This document shows, piece after piece, positions 33,101 to 46,432 of a stretch of DNA of 64,000 nt. The number at the start of each line of letters is the position of its first letter. Position 1 is the first letter of the stretch. Below the pieces are notes generated by a model that did not search any database, was not told where the DNA came from, and saw only the letters and a program-made list of their open reading frames with translations. Both the position numbers and the translations under genes were made by a program. Source of the stretch: Branchiostoma lanceolatum (lineage: Eukaryota > Chordata > Leptocardii > Amphioxiformes > Branchiostomatidae); assembly GCF_035083965.1 (NCBI RefSeq), contig NC_089731.1:6857501-6921500 (forward strand), given 5' to 3'.

Positions 33101-34565
33101 CATCCTTCAACTGAGTTGCTTCCTTGTTCATTCTTCTTCTTCCGTTTTTCTGTTTTCCAAGATTTTGACATTATCGTGACATACTTCAAGACATGACAGA
33201 TTTTGACTGATCAACACTTGAATGTCATGATCAAATGGCCAACATTTGGTGACAAATGCAGAATATTTCCCTCCCGTCTTTTACAAAGATGTTGTCCTGA
33301 TTGTGCACCAAGGTAATCTTACAAATCTTGTTTGTTGATTCCAGGTGGTGAATTTCCAGTTTGAAGGTGGTCAGACAGCGTGTCTGAACATGGTGGCCTT
33401 CACTCAGGAGGTCGGTGAGCGACAGACCAGGATTTCAGGCACCAAGGTGCGGCATGTTTCCCAGAAGTTCCAAAAGAACTTTAACAAACTAGACAACACC
33501 AATTTGTTTCCTTAAGTTGGGTCTTTAAGGCATTTCTACTTCACCCCAAGGGAGATGTCTTCCTCAGTCTGTTTCTTTGTCTTCAGTCTGTTTCTCTAGA
33601 TCTGTATTCCCAATTTACACAAAGAAATGTTGCCATATACATGGCCTCTTGTGCAGCTATTTTTTGTCTTTGGGATTAGAAGGGTTGCAAAGCAGTATGA
33701 GTAAAGGAATGAAGTCTGCCATCTCTGATTTTGCTTGTTTAAGTAAGAGTATGGTGAGAGGTTGAAATAGAAACAGAGGGCTTAAAGGTAAACTTGAATA
33801 TGACATAGTTTTCTTCCGGAAAACTCAAGGACATTTTATAGGAGCTTGCTTAAACTGGCAGTGTGCACCAAAGCTGTGTTTCCATGTTGTTTTAGCTTGC
33901 CATAAAGAACAAAAAAAATGATATTGGTGTAGCCTTACCAAGCTGCATCCTTCTTTCCAGGGTGAGTTGCGCTGCTCAGGGGAAGGTCCTGTCTACCTCT
34001 ATGACTTCCTGAAGCGGGAAGAGACAAAACATGACTGTACAGCAGCGCCCTCTAGCAGGATGGGGGACACGCCGCATGGTGGCGCAGACTTCTTCCTCAT
34101 GGATACCTTTGTCAAGGCTGTACAGGTAAGACAAGTAAGAAAGGACTAGTAGGTATTATAAGTACTAATTTAGGGTCAAATGTCCCACCATAGGATTGAC
34201 ATGATGTTGGAAGCCTGGAATCTTTAAATGTCATGTTCCTTTGCCAAACACAATATTTTACTAAAAAAACATAAGAAAAAATGAAAATCCACCAAAAAAA
34301 CTTATCTTGTATACAAGAAACCATCCTGTTATCAAATCAACCAATGACCCAATAAAGAATTTGATTCCTTTAGTACAAAATTCAATGTAATTTAAAAAAT
34401 CACTGACCTCCCCTCTGATGACGTCTGTTACAGAGCGGAGACCGGTCCCACATCTTGACCGGCCCACAGGACACCCTGCAGAGCCACCTGCTGGTGTTTG
34501 CAGCTGAGCAGGCTCGACTACAGGACAGGGTCATCACCATACATCCGGATGGCTCCTATAGCTGA
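30114..34565 (+). CDS. Gfo/Idh/MocA-family NAD(P)-dependent oxidoreductase
   Basis: Twelve exons: 30114-30203, 30433-30517, 30971-31104, 31251-31358, 31544-31600, 31938-32068, 32312-32366, 32552-32644, 32948-33082, 33345-33446, 33961-34125, 34434-34565. They give 428 aa in one frame with consistent phases. The N-terminal Rossmann fold has IGGGVRG (residues 9-15). The family EKP motif closes the cofactor domain (about 99-101). [12 protein letters not shown] segment in the C-terminal domain supplies the usual His/Asp catalytic region. A Cys-rich RCLDC...[10 protein letters not shown] element follows, as in a subset of bacterial-like family members. It is probably cytosolic, since no signal peptide is seen. 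The substrate is unknown; family members act on sugars, inositols or biliverdin. The last codons plus stop are repeated downstream as a minisatellite. Confidence 0.9.
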
Positions 34566-34885
34566 GCTCGACTACAGGACAGGGTCATCACCATACATCC
34601 GGATGGCTCCTATAGCTGAGCTCGACTACAGGACAGGGTCATCACCATACATCCGGATGGCTCCTATAGCTGAGCTCGACTACAGGACAGTCATTACCAT
34701 ACATCCGGATGGCTCCTATAGCTGAGCTCGACTACAGGACAGTCATTACCATACATCCGGATGGCTCCTATAGCTGAGCTCGACTACAGGACAGTCATTA
34801 CCATACATCCGGATGGCTCCTATAGCTGAGCTCGACTACAGGACAGGGTCATCACCATACACCCAGACGGTTCCTTCAGCTGAGC
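34510..34885 (+). repeat. Minisatellite derived from the terminal coding segment
   Basis: About seven copies of a 52-54-bp unit begin GCTCGACTACAGGACAG, pass through ATACATCCGGATGGCTCC and end TATAGCTGA. The first copy is the end of the oxidoreductase CDS, including its stop; the rest lie in the 3' UTR. Three middle copies are 2 bp shorter. The last copy has a diverged end (CCAGACGGTTCCTTCAGCTGA), probably the original gene terminus. Confidence 0.9.
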
Positions 34886-36137
34886 ACAGCACACGTCTTC
34901 TTCTTCTACATCAAACTCAAAGCATTATAACAGTTACATGCCTGAGACAAAGTGTGATGCTTTTTTAAGTGGCTGATAGCGCAATATGATAATGTCTACA
35001 GCCACCATGCATCAGCATTGATGCCTGTGGATGATTGATTATATAAGTGCAATGGAGATTCAACATGGTTCATTTTATAGCCCTGCCTGCCTACCTGCCT
35101 ACGTGCTCAGGCCAGAACCTGGCCCCTTTATAGCCCAATGATACCCAAAGGGTCACCCTACAGCACACTTGTACACAAATGTAGATGCTGTTACACAGAT
35201 GAACCATTGGATTGAAAGAACAGAACAGATTGTATAAAGAAAAACACAGAAGTGCCACCAGTTTGTCTGATCTGATCATAGTATTTGGTTAAAGCCCAGT
35301 GACTGACACAGGTCTTCCAGCTACATGTAAAGGGTATGAAGGGACCATCAGCTAAAGAAAATTGGTGTTATATCCATGTGCTTGTTCCGGGGCCACAGAT
35401 AATATCATATCTGACAATACAGCTCACAAAGCCAGGCCTCATACACATATACTTGTGATGACACCACACAATATTACATAATTATCTTTATTGAGAAGTA
35501 TTATAAACTGTGTATCGATACACAATTTGTTCACATCTTTTGTATACAAATCAAATTACAACGCAAAGACTAATTGGTACAGTTAGATTCAATTACTTGC
35601 CACATATATTGAAATGTACATAATGGCTTTTCGATATTCTGTATAATTCTTATCAACTGGGCAACAAATTAGTGCAAAATCATTTGTATTCAATACAATC
35701 AAATCTATTTATTACTGCATTTGGGAATATTTTAGTCAATGTTCATACTTTGGAATGGTACAATAAAAGCCCTCATGTTAATTGAAATTAAAACAAAAGT
35801 CATGGTTTTATATATAGATTGTTTTTGATCAATGATACTATTTTGATTACAAAAGATATTTCCTTAGTAAGTACTATCACATCACTGTGAAGCAACAGTC
35901 TTAGTATTCTCTATGTTGAGAGGATTTAGTGTAAAATTGGTGGGAAAAGTAGACTGCTCTGGAAACATTCATTATCAAATCTTTTCACTCTTTCATCTGT
36001 TTGATATAAAGTGTAATATACTATGATACACATGTAGATGTGGCACTTTGGGAAAGAATTATCTGATTAGTGATATGTCAAGTGAAAACACTGTCTTTGT
36101 ACAAGTCCAGGAGACTGTTAGCTGCTGTTTCCTGCCT
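34886..36137. other. Convergent 3' intergenic region
   Basis: AT-rich DNA between the oxidoreductase (plus) and the multipass protein (minus), expected to hold both 3' UTRs. AATAAA occurs on the plus strand near 35761 and on the minus strand near 35709. Which ones are used is not decidable from sequence. Confidence 0.4.
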
Positions 36138-39100
36138 TTAAGTCCCAGTCTCTTCTTCCACGACATACCTGATGTCACCTGTACCTGTTTGCCCATACAC
36201 TGCGGAGGAAAGTATCATTAGTAACATAATTGCTCTACTTAGCATAAAACAGGATTCCTTAGACTATACCTACAGTCTATTTCTACTCAGAGACCTTACA
36301 CACTAAATTGGTGTGGCCTAGACAATGTTAACAAAACGAGTCCTCTCCCCCTACATAATTGTACGGTCAAACAGGTGAATATTCCATTATCTGACAACTT
36401 CAGATTTATTACTCACTTTTAATATGGCACTTCTATGACATTATGGCCTCATAACATGTACCTTAGCAACCTTATTTGTAATGAATCTGAGACCTAACAT
36501 GCTAAATTGGTTAGCCTAAATATACAGCGGCATCCACCATACCTTTCTCCTTGAGACCGTTGCCAAAGTTGCTCCAGACTTTCCATGTGACCATCAGTGC
36601 CAGTGAGTGGACGAGGCAGGCAGCGATACCGCAGGCTATGGCTGCAGCAGACACTAGGGTGGTGTCACCCTCAGCATCGTGGAGCATTTGGGCAACCTGA
36701 CAGTTCAAATTAGGTCAGCTTATTTTGTCGCATTATCATAACATCATTATCATATCAATCTCTTTAATTAGCAATTTTCAACAAAACATTCTGGTGCATT
36801 TTACTCCCTTGTCTCCAAAAGCCTTGCAACAAAAAATCTTGAGATGTAAGAATACATCTGTTGAGGCAATGTTGCATCCATCCATCCAACCATGCATGCA
36901 TCAATCCATCCATCCATCTATTAATCTTCCTACATTGTAGCTGTACAGTTGAATATTCACATGAAAGGCACTGAAGCGGGACTTACATCCACCATCTTGT
37001 AGATGATGTAGGCAGGCTCACACCACCAGAGCAGGAGAAAGATGATCACCAATACTTTGTTCTCAAATCTCATCTACACATGGAAAGAGGGAACATGTTT
37101 ATGACAGTACATCCTACCAAACAACTAAAAGTATCTGATCAAAATGTAGATATCTACAGGAAAAGAACAGGCATTGTGCTTCTTGAATAGACTATGAGAC
37201 AATGAAGATGTTAGCACAATAATCTGCAGACAATGTTTAACACCTTTTGGTCAGCAATAGATATGCTACACTATTTGACAACTGTAAAGAAGCGTCTGTA
37301 AAGAACCTACCGACAGATATCCCAGTATGGCCCAACACAACACAAACACAGTCCCCACAGATAACACCACAATGTCTTCAATGTTCAGGTTTGTTCCTTT
37401 GTTCATCACCAACACCACCATGGACAGCTTTGGAAACAAAAGGGATGCAAATGATTAAATGTAAGTGAGCCTTCTGACCCAATGCAATGGTTAAATGTTA
37501 GCTATGGTTTGAAGATGTACAAAAAATGCAGGTAACTTCTTGTTTCAAAACTCACCTCCAACTGAAAGTCCAGCTTTAGCAAGGCTTCATTGAAGAAAGT
37601 CAGGTCACACATGTCTACAGGCAAAAATAGAAGAGATTGAGCCATACAAATTCTACATCTGAATTATGATCTGATGTCTAACAAATTTCTGTTTGCAGAA
37701 TGGGTTTAACTTGATTTGAGGGCCGGGAATACGGGCACCGGTGCAAATTGGACATTTATGGCAGTATTGTTTAACACAGATGAACTACCATGCTTAAACA
37801 ACTGTTATTGGTAGGATTAGGGTCTAAATGTTCAGACATGATACATGTGAGCTGACTGTTACCCTGTAACTCTGCGTTGGCCCCCACTGTCCTGAAGATG
37901 AGGTTACGTGACTGATAGAAGGACACCAGGATGTACACGGCCAGGGGTACAGCAATCACAGAGAACACCACCACCAGAATCAGCCGCACCTAAACAACAC
38001 GCAAACACATGATGTTAATGCAGTCAATGAAGGAAAAACATTCAGGTACATGTACATTGACCCATACTAATAATATGGACATAACGTTACATACAATGAT
38101 ACAGCTTAGATAACTTATGTCTCTCTTTCAATATTACATTACTGATGTTTTTGGTCTTCTATGTCATCCTAGATCCTATCAACCTCATGTTTGTTAGCTA
38201 TCTTTAACAATTTTCAGAATGCAAGTTTGAAAATCTTTAAGTAGGAGTTGTGGAAGTTGAAAATATATCAGCTGGTAAAAAATGTCCCTTTTTGTAGACT
38301 ACACAAGATATGAAAAGACATACATGTGACACAAAAGACTGCTTTAACTAAGTTTTTGATTCAATGAAATCTCTCACATACCAACTTAACAGCATGTTCT
38401 GTTGGATCATCCCATCTCGGCTTCTCTGCATAGTTGACAATACAGTAGATGAGAAGGATGATGTCTGCTATGATGAAGATGGCAACTTCATAGGGACGCT
38501 CCCGCATCAGGCCATGCACAACAAAGATCAGGCATGCAACTGCATGTTGGGAGAAAAAATATTAAAATCTGAAAAAAAAAAGTGAACAAATACATGTCTA
38601 AAAATGTTTGAAAGTCAGAAGGTTGTTGTTGTTGGCTTAGTGACAGCTTATAAAGACAGGAAGAAGAAATCAGATACTTGGAGAGAAGGCTCACATTTGA
38701 CAAGGATATGTTGAAAAGGGAACTCCTGTTTGTGCATTTAGTTCATTCATTATGTGACGTTCTGTGTCAAATGATTTGTTTTATCACATTATCACATGGG
38801 AAGGTTTTTTGATTGTGTACATGGTAGTTATTAAGGCAATCACCCACCTGTGTTGATGATGAGGACCAGTGCAAAGGTGAAGTCTGCAGTGTCATTCTTC
38901 ACACTGGTGAGTCTGTAGATGGTGAGCCCCAGGGTGGCCAGCAGGCCCAGGATAGTCAGAACCAGGAAAAACAACTCGTGCTTCTCCAAAGAACCACAGG
39001 ACCTGGTCTGGGGGATGGAAGAACCCACATCTTTTATATTGCCAGGCACAGGGAAACACTGTCAGTAATAGGGTAACACAGTCAGCATTAGGGGCAGAGA

Positions 39101-41512
39101 AACACAGTCAGCACCAGGGACAGGGAAACACTGTCAGAAATAGGGAAACACAGTCAGGGACAGGAAAACACAGTCAGGGACAGGGAAACACCGTCAGGGA
39201 CAGGGAAACACAGTCAGCACTAGGGGCAGAGAAACACCGTCAGGGACAGGGAAACACTGTCAGAAATAGGGAAACACAGTCAGGGACAGGAAAACACAGT
39301 CATGGACAGGGAAACATAGTCAGCACCAGGGACAAGGAATTTCACAGTCTGCATCAGCGACGGGAAACATAGTCAGGGACAGGGAAATACAGTCAGCACC
39401 AGGGACAGGGAAACACAGCCAGGGACAGGGAAACACAGTCAGGGACAGGCAAACACAGCCAGGGACAGGGAAACACAGTCAGCACTAAGGATAGGGACAC
39501 ACAATCAGCACCAGGGGCAGGGAAACACAGTCAGGGACAGGCAAACACAGCCAGGGACAGGGAAACACAGTCAGCACCAGGGACAGGGAAACACTGTCAG
39601 CACCAGGGGCAGGGAAACACAGTCAGCACTAAGGATAGGGACACACAATCAGCACCAGGGGCAGGGAAACACAGTCAGGGACAGGCAAACACAGCCAGCA
39701 CCAGGGACAGGGAAACACAGTCAGGGACAGGGAAACACAGTCAGCACCAGGGACAGGGAAACACAATCAGAACCAGGGACAGGGAAACACCGTCAGGGAC
39801 AGGGACACACAGTCAGCACCAGGGGCAGGGAAACACAGTCAGCACCAGGGACAGGGAAACACCGTCAGGGACAGGGACACACAGTCAGCACCAGGGACAG
39901 GGAAACACAGTCAGGGACAGGGACAGGGAAACACAGTCAGGGACAGGGAAACACAGTCAGCACCATGGACTGGGAAACACAGTCAGGGAAAGGGAAACAC
40001 AGTCAGCACCAGGGACTGGAAAACACAGTCAGGGACAGGGAAACACAGTCAGCACCAGGGACAGGGAAACACAATCAGAACCAGGGACAGGGAAACACTG
40101 TCAGCACCAGGGGCAGGGAAACACAGTCAGCACCAGGGACAGGGAAACACAGTCAGGGACAGGGAAACACAGTCAGCACCAGGGACAGGGAAACACAGTC
40201 AGGGACAGGGAAACACAGTCAGCACCAGGGACTGGGAAACACAGTCAGCACCAGGGACAAGGAAACACGGTCAGCACCAGGGGCAGGGAAACACGGTCAG
40301 CACCAGGGACAGTCAATGTATGAAATACTCTAGCCACTGCAAACATGTGTTCTGACTTGCATTGCACTACAACAGTTATTTCACTGCAAATGCCTCCTTT
40401 CCCCTCCTGCTTTAAAATTAATTCCCCATCAACTATTTATTATTGGGTGTGCCGACTTCTCTCTCTTTGCAACCAGGGCTGAATTGCGATGAGCTTACAA
40501 TTGGCAGGTCTAGATCATAAGGGTCTGGAGACGCTGTCATTTTGGCGCTAACTCAATTAACAGGACATGTAAGTTAGTTGATAAGTTATATATACTATTA
40601 GTTATATACATTATGATAGAAGACAGAAGTCAGCAGTGACTGAACACCATTGAAAGTTGGCTAATGGCTTCCAAAATGTTGTGACCACAAGTGGCCAATG
40701 TTTTCCTGCGTTTCTGGCCAACCTTGTACTTTGTACTTTGCCTAACATTGGCGTATGCTATTAACATGTTTTTGTGGCACATATATGCCCAGGTACATTG
40801 CAACAGTTAACTTTTTCACCATTATTCTTTGGTAGAAATAACTTAAGAATCTGAGGCTTTAAACGCCTGTAGTATCAGAAACTCACACAATAGCCTGTTT
40901 GTATTAGCAAACCGTGGTTGGTATTGTATCTGATATACCATGGGCTAGGTACGTAAGTACGTGGGCGGGGTTCGTGCTGTAGCTTAGTAAACACCTGTCC
41001 CAACCAAATCTTCCTACCTTCAGGTACAGATACAGCATGTGATTGTCTACAAATACTTAGTGTCATGGTATCCTACTATGGGCTGTTAGCTGCACCGACA
41101 TCACGTTCATGTTATTCTACGAGTACAAATGTAAAACCGAGAGGAACTCAGTATTGTATACCCCCCCCCTTCCCTCCCAAATTTTCACGTGACCGTTGTG
41201 TACATACGTGACTTTCTCCATGTAACGTTCAACATTCTAACTACCTGTTGAAAGGGAAGTACAAGTAACTTCAGACAAAAGAAATATAGCATAACGCTAG
41301 CCATAAACGCCCTAGACCCTAATGTGAGCAAATTTCAAGGCTAAGAACCACGCTATGATGTCTATGATCATGAGGGGAAAATGTAACGTGTTTGGCCTCA
41401 GTGGAACGTTACTTACCGGACCGATGGCGGTTTGTTGTGTCGCATGGCGAGGTCTGGTCAAATCGCTGATCGCCGGCGGTCTCTCCTCGTTCTCTGACTC
41501 TGAATACATCAT
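36138..41512 (-). CDS. Multipass membrane protein of unrecognised family (339 aa)
   Basis: Nine exons: 41512-41417, 39007-38848, 38539-38382, 37989-37863, 37614-37556, 37427-37311, 37073-36987, 36696-36543, 36199-36138. They total 1,020 nt with consistent phases and one stop. A polar 32-residue N-terminus (MMYSESENEERPPAIS...) is followed by about eight hydrophobic segments. Among them are a span after SLEKHELF, one containing IFIIADIILLIY, one after VRLILVVVF, one with GTVFVLCWAILGY and one with VLVIIFLLLWW. The last, around IACGIAACLVHSLALMV, precedes a short polar tail. A CDLTFFN segment lies mid-protein. There is no GPCR, transporter or channel signature I recognise. TM-rich exons with many intron positions suggest an old gene. 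The promoter has housekeeping-type motifs. Function unknown. Confidence 0.8.
39060..40315. repeat. 1.25-kb intronic minisatellite
   Basis: Dozens of alternating units of about 20 bp (CAGGGACAGGGAAACACAGT) and about 26 bp, the longer one carrying an extra CAGCACC. Point variants such as CCGT and CTGT occur. The array lies in intron 1 of the multipass membrane protein, just upstream of exon 2. Open frames across it are by-products of the repeat. Confidence 0.95.
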
Positions 41513-43820
41513 GCACGAGTGATACAAATGTCACTGCGGGCTAAATATTAACGACAAACGAGGAAAATTGGCGCGAACTGCGTGACCACTTCTCGGTTTC
41601 GATGTGTGCTGTTACTTCCGGGTCTCTATAGCCTCGTACGATCTCGCGAGAGTTTGTCTAAGAACGAGAGTTCATCGTCGTAGAAAACTTTTGTTGACAA
41701 TAGACAAACATTCCTTCGGGGTAGTAAACGTCACTTCCTTTTCCAATCTTGGCATGGTAAAGAACAACGATCACCGTAGCTAGTCTGTCAATCAGGGTAC
41801 TGCGTGACCTAATCGAGGTGCGGAAGGATTTAGCCTCCCAAACTTCTGCTTGGAGATTAGCGGAACCAGCTTCAATTGATACTCAACACCGGATATCCAA
41901 GGGACACGAATTATTAGGCTGTGTTGGCTGCTCAGTGGTGTTACTATGCCGTGAGCCCAAAATAGCTAGAGCAAGGTCATTCTCTATTCTCTAATGTCCT
42001 TGGCTAGAGAAAAAGAATTAGATTGAGCTATCAACGAGATCAACAGGTATTAAATGTGCACAGTGGAATAACGGTACCTACCCAAAATCATCACAGATCT
42101 GATTTATGTTGCTCGATGTTATTCTTTAGTTCTGTATTATTTGTGTATGTGCTTGTTTATGTCTTTCTTTTATTCTTTCTTTCTTTTATCAATCTATCTA
42201 TCAATTGAACAATCTATATGTATATCTTTCGCTTCCTCTCCATTTTTGTGTGTATCGTTCAATCGTTCTGACTTGCTTTTTTTTCTTCCTGTCTCTTAAT
42301 AGCGACACTATTATCTGTAAATCACTTTAATATAGCGGCAGGAAAATATAGCGGTTGAGGGAAAATGGAGTAGGTCACGTCACTTAATTTTAACGGTGGG
42401 AACAAACATTACCATCTAAAATATTAGGGATCAAATATTAGCGATGATGAAATTTTAGCTGTTGACTAGTGACAGTTAAATCAGCTAAAATTAAGTTACA
42501 GCTAACAAATCAAGAATTACAGACTTGACGGCGCACTTCCGAATTGTCGTAACAGGCTTTCCGGTAAGCTACTCTGAAGTTATGGCACAGTACATTTAGC
42601 AACCCACAAAGGTGGAACATCCTTTTCGTGTTAATGATAATTGTTATCTTATTTTCATTTTCATGATCCCACCGGACGAGGATCTAGCTCACGGCATTGA
42701 AAAGGTAATGTTTATATGACACATCGCGGAAAATTGCCATGATAGCTTTGTCCTCGAATCCTGCGGTTGGTCCCTCTACCGGTACTGTGCACGTTATGGT
42801 CACATATATATCTGTCACCCTAGACTGTACTCAGGATGTTAAGTTAATCATTACATAAACTATTATCTTGGGTTGACTACAAGCGAGCTAAAGTGTTTGG
42901 CAAGCTACCTTTACCTCCACGAAAAATTGTGGTATTGTTTTTTGTCTGTGTGCGCGTGCGCAGGCGTATTCGGCGCAATATCTTAGCTAAGAACCTCTGG
43001 ATTGAGATTATATTTGATATGTGGGAAGGTGTTATGAACCCGAAGGTCAAGGTCAAATTGTGGCCTCCTGGTTGCCGACCTTTTTATTATATCTGTTTAT
43101 ATCAGGGACATGACCATGTATCTAATGTTAAGGATACGCTGTAATGGGTATACGGCCTACGATATGGCTGTGAGAGGACAATCTCTGCCTAACAGATTGT
43201 CTGTGTTGAGACGACAAGAGCTGAAAACGGTCCCGGCGACGCACTACGGATGCCTGTCGTTTTAATCCCGAGAAAACCGGTACCCGAGGAAACATCTCTA
43301 GACTTGTCTATCACACACCATGACATTGCATTGGCCGTGCCTTTGTTATATGGACCTGTTCTCAGTACAGTCGCGGCACAGGAAACTCATTTTGATTTCT
43401 TTATACAGATTAGCTTTGTTTTGCCCCAGGTTTGAAGGAATCTTACACATGCTACCAAGGGGTGTCGCCTTTTCAGATTTTTTTGTTTTGTTTATATGTG
43501 CAGGATGTTACGATGTCTTTTCTTGTTACAAGCGGATTTTCAAAGTGCCTGGCAAGTCTGTATACATTTCCTTTTAGGATCCTTTAGGCCATGTAGTCAT
43601 AGCCTGACATATACCCTTGTTCACTCATCCCCATACCATTTCTAGGACACACTAATAGTACATTTGTATTTACCTTTGTTCTTCCGCGGATCCGGTGACA
43701 TTGTACCTTTGTGGTTCACCAAAACCGCCCTGACCACCCCTACTTCTGAATGATCTCGCCCCAAATCAGGTATAGCGATCTACATGTCCCAAACAATGGG
43801 GACTATGATGTCATCCTATA
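41513..43820. other. Divergent intergenic region
   Basis: Lies between the minus-strand multipass gene and the plus-strand astacin transcript. The left end holds GC-rich promoter motifs (41614-41651). Elsewhere there are only short open frames. A small inverted repeat TTTTAGCTG / CAGCTAAAA lies near 42450-42490. Confidence 0.4.
41614..41651 (-). promoter_or_regulatory. Housekeeping-type promoter motifs (ETS site and TCTCGCGAGA)
   Basis: ACTTCCGG (ETS on the opposite strand) at 41614-41621 and the palindrome TCTCGCGAGA at 41642-41651, about 100-140 bp upstream of the multipass-protein ATG. The palindrome is a known metazoan core-promoter element. No TATA box nearby. Confidence 0.5.
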
Positions 43821-43825
43821 GCGGC

Positions 43826-44009
43826 TATATAAATGAGACCGGCGACTAGAGTCTACAAACAACCCGAGGAACGGGAGCAACGGACGTCAGTTTGCGAGCT
43901 GCACAAGATTTCTTATCCACCATAGAGGTTTTACAGAGAGAACTTTAAGAAGTGGGACTGCCACAACAAGTGTCTCCACCTCATTTCTTTAGCCATTCTA
44001 CAAGCAGCG
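43826..44009 (+). promoter_or_regulatory. TATA promoter and putative first non-coding exon of the astacin gene
   Basis: TATATAA at 43826-43832 predicts a start near 43856. The following sequence runs to a donor AGCG|GTAAGG (exon end 44009). An acceptor CCTACAG at 46389-46395 precedes the ATG exon. The 2.4-kb link between them is inferred. Confidence 0.5.
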
Positions 44010-44700
44010 GTAAGGTGAGAAACTAATATCTTTTCCTTTGTTTATAAACGTAAAACTAATGGTAAGAATACACAAGTAGTCGCCCCAAGTTTTCCAGTTG
44101 TGCCACTAAGTCTTTGTGATATCATTGCGTACAAACGTTAAAGCGCTCTAACTGCAGGGAGTTGGCAACAAGTTTGAGCAACGTTTCCACATCCATCTGT
44201 TTGGCGTTATCTTAAAGTTTGAGCCTGCTGCCCTTTGCTATCTTAGATCGGCAAACAGCAGTGTTGCCCGGGGGGCAGGTGTCAGGGCAGCGTAAGTACC
44301 GTTTGGTAGGGGTCTGGTGTGTTGTTATGTAGTCTGTGTAGAAGGAGAGTTCTCTTGGTCAGGGATTTGGACCACTAGCTTTATTGGAGAGCGATTCTGA
44401 TAGCTTTGAACGGTTAAGTTGCTAAAGAGGACGCTTTACTAGGTTTTTAGTTCATTGTCAAGTTTTCCGCACACCGTACTTGTATATGGGCTGTAGTCAC
44501 GTGTCCGGATATAGAAATTAAGGGCTATAGGTGCACCCTTTCTTGGAACAGCCCTTAATAAAAATAGCGACAACAACCCCGCTGGACGGTGTCTAAGAAA
44601 CCTTCCAACAAAATCCCAATCCTGTTTGGTAACCGCAGCTTTAATTTGCTTTTAAAATTTTTAGCTGTCGCTGCCAGGTTTTCGGCGCCCCTGCTAAATT

Positions 44701-44860
44701 CTAGCCTCCATAGCAGGCTCTCTGAGCCTTTTTTGGCTCATAATGCATTATAATACATTTTTGTACTGGGTCGTTTGTACAAACGACCTAGCACATTAAG
44801 AAGTCATCAGCAAAAAGTGTATTATGAACAACAAAAAAAGACCCAGAGAGCCTGTGTCAC
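44701..44860. mobile_element. MITE, family B, copy 2
   Basis: The left end TAGCCTCCATAGCAGGCTCTCTGAGCC matches the 6038-6246 family in successive blocks. The right end carries GACCCAGAGAGCCTG. The centre has GGGTCGTTTGTACAAACGACC, itself an inverted repeat. It sits in the putative first intron of the astacin gene. Confidence 0.65.
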
Positions 44861-46432
44861 GCTTTTGGACAAAAACAGGATGACGTTAATACCTGCACAC
44901 AATTACTTCGTACCTGGCGGAAACTCACGACAAACCGTCCGAATTTGAATCGGACGCACGCACATCCGGTCGGCAGTCCGGCGGCCGTCGGGGAAATCTC
45001 ACCTGTTCACCGGTCAAGTATCCGGCTTTAAGTACCTACCCTAGTTGTATGGACAATGTATAGACGGTGTTTTCATAACTTTAGACAGGCAAGACCCAGG
45101 CCACACTGCAGACAGTCGAGGATACGACCAGCACTTCAAGCCGAATTCATTGTGAAGATCGCAGACTGGTATATAAATGTCTTCCATCGGAAATCCCACG
45201 TAATTATATCTTTTGAGGTCAACCTGAACAAACACTGTAAAAGACTCGTCAAACACCACCAGTCAAACAAATACAATGTAGATTCGGTTGTTAATCCGTC
45301 AAACTTTGTGGCATTGTTCTGTCCTAGTGTGACGTCACTCAAACAAGTCGTGCTACCTCTGAGTGATTCAGTGATTGGTCCAAAGAAATTTACTTTCTAA
45401 GATTTTAAACTCTACAGAGAAAAGTAGAAACCAAACTGTTTCTTCTACGGCGCTGGTAGTTTACGCCATTTGAACATTGTACTCTTTTTGAGATAATCTT
45501 TGAGCTTACGTAAAGAACAAACAAGACGACACTGCCAGGCATATGGTCTGGTGACACAAAGGTGGGGTGCGCTCACTTGTTCAAAACAACATCCTATGTG
45601 ACTGGGGCGGACTACAGGGGTAAGCACGATGGCATTCGGCATTCGAATTTATCGCACGATAGGTTTTGGTACTACAGCAGATTCAAAGAAGTTATTCTTG
45701 GGACAGTTGTGGATGTGTCGTACAAAATTTAGCTGTCTTATGAAGGAAACGGTTGTCGTAGATTGTTAGACTATCGAGACGCTGGAAATCCTATTGCAGA
45801 AAAAGCAACGGTGACTGCTACTGTGCCTTTAGTCTGATTCTTGAATGGTACTGTAATTTGTGAAGATTTCCAGCAACATTTGCAAGTGTTCGTCAGTCTG
45901 ATGGCGTGGTTGGGTCAATACACTGAGCAAAGTCTAACTTCTGTGCGGGTCTGTCAATAGCATTGTCTTCATTTGGAGGTCATAATTCCTCAGTTGAATT
46001 CTTTCAGGGCTTGAACGACTTACTGTTGAATATGTTAACAATACTTTCTGTACTTTTTAGCGAAGCAAACTTTAATGAAAAAAGAAAAAGAATGAACCCA
46101 TGGAAAAAGTACATAATAAGTAGTATATTCTTTGACACAATTGACAAGGGATCCATATTGTTTACTTTTTCTAGCTTTCTAATTAGCGCACTGTATGTCC
46201 CACTCGATCTCATGTTGTTGCTGTTCTTGTTTTGTCCATTTTATCAGTTCCTCATCTGCATGAGTGTTGTCAATAGTTATATATCTGATTTTCATATCAC
46301 GCTTGGTTACCGTTCTTCAGGGCATAAGCCATAACTAACAATAGAATCAAGGGCGCTGTATTTTGATCACACATATCTTTACTACTAACCTACAGGAAGT
46401 CTCCGAGCGCCTGACGTCAGAAGATAGAACAG

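Noticed and set aside
34498-34725. 75-codon open frame [18 protein letters not shown] repeats
   Set aside because: Out-of-frame reading of the minisatellite that starts in the oxidoreductase terminal exon.
39965-40333. 122-codon open frame of repeated ETQS/HQG units
   Set aside because: By-product of the intronic minisatellite; no start context, splice signals or conservation expected.
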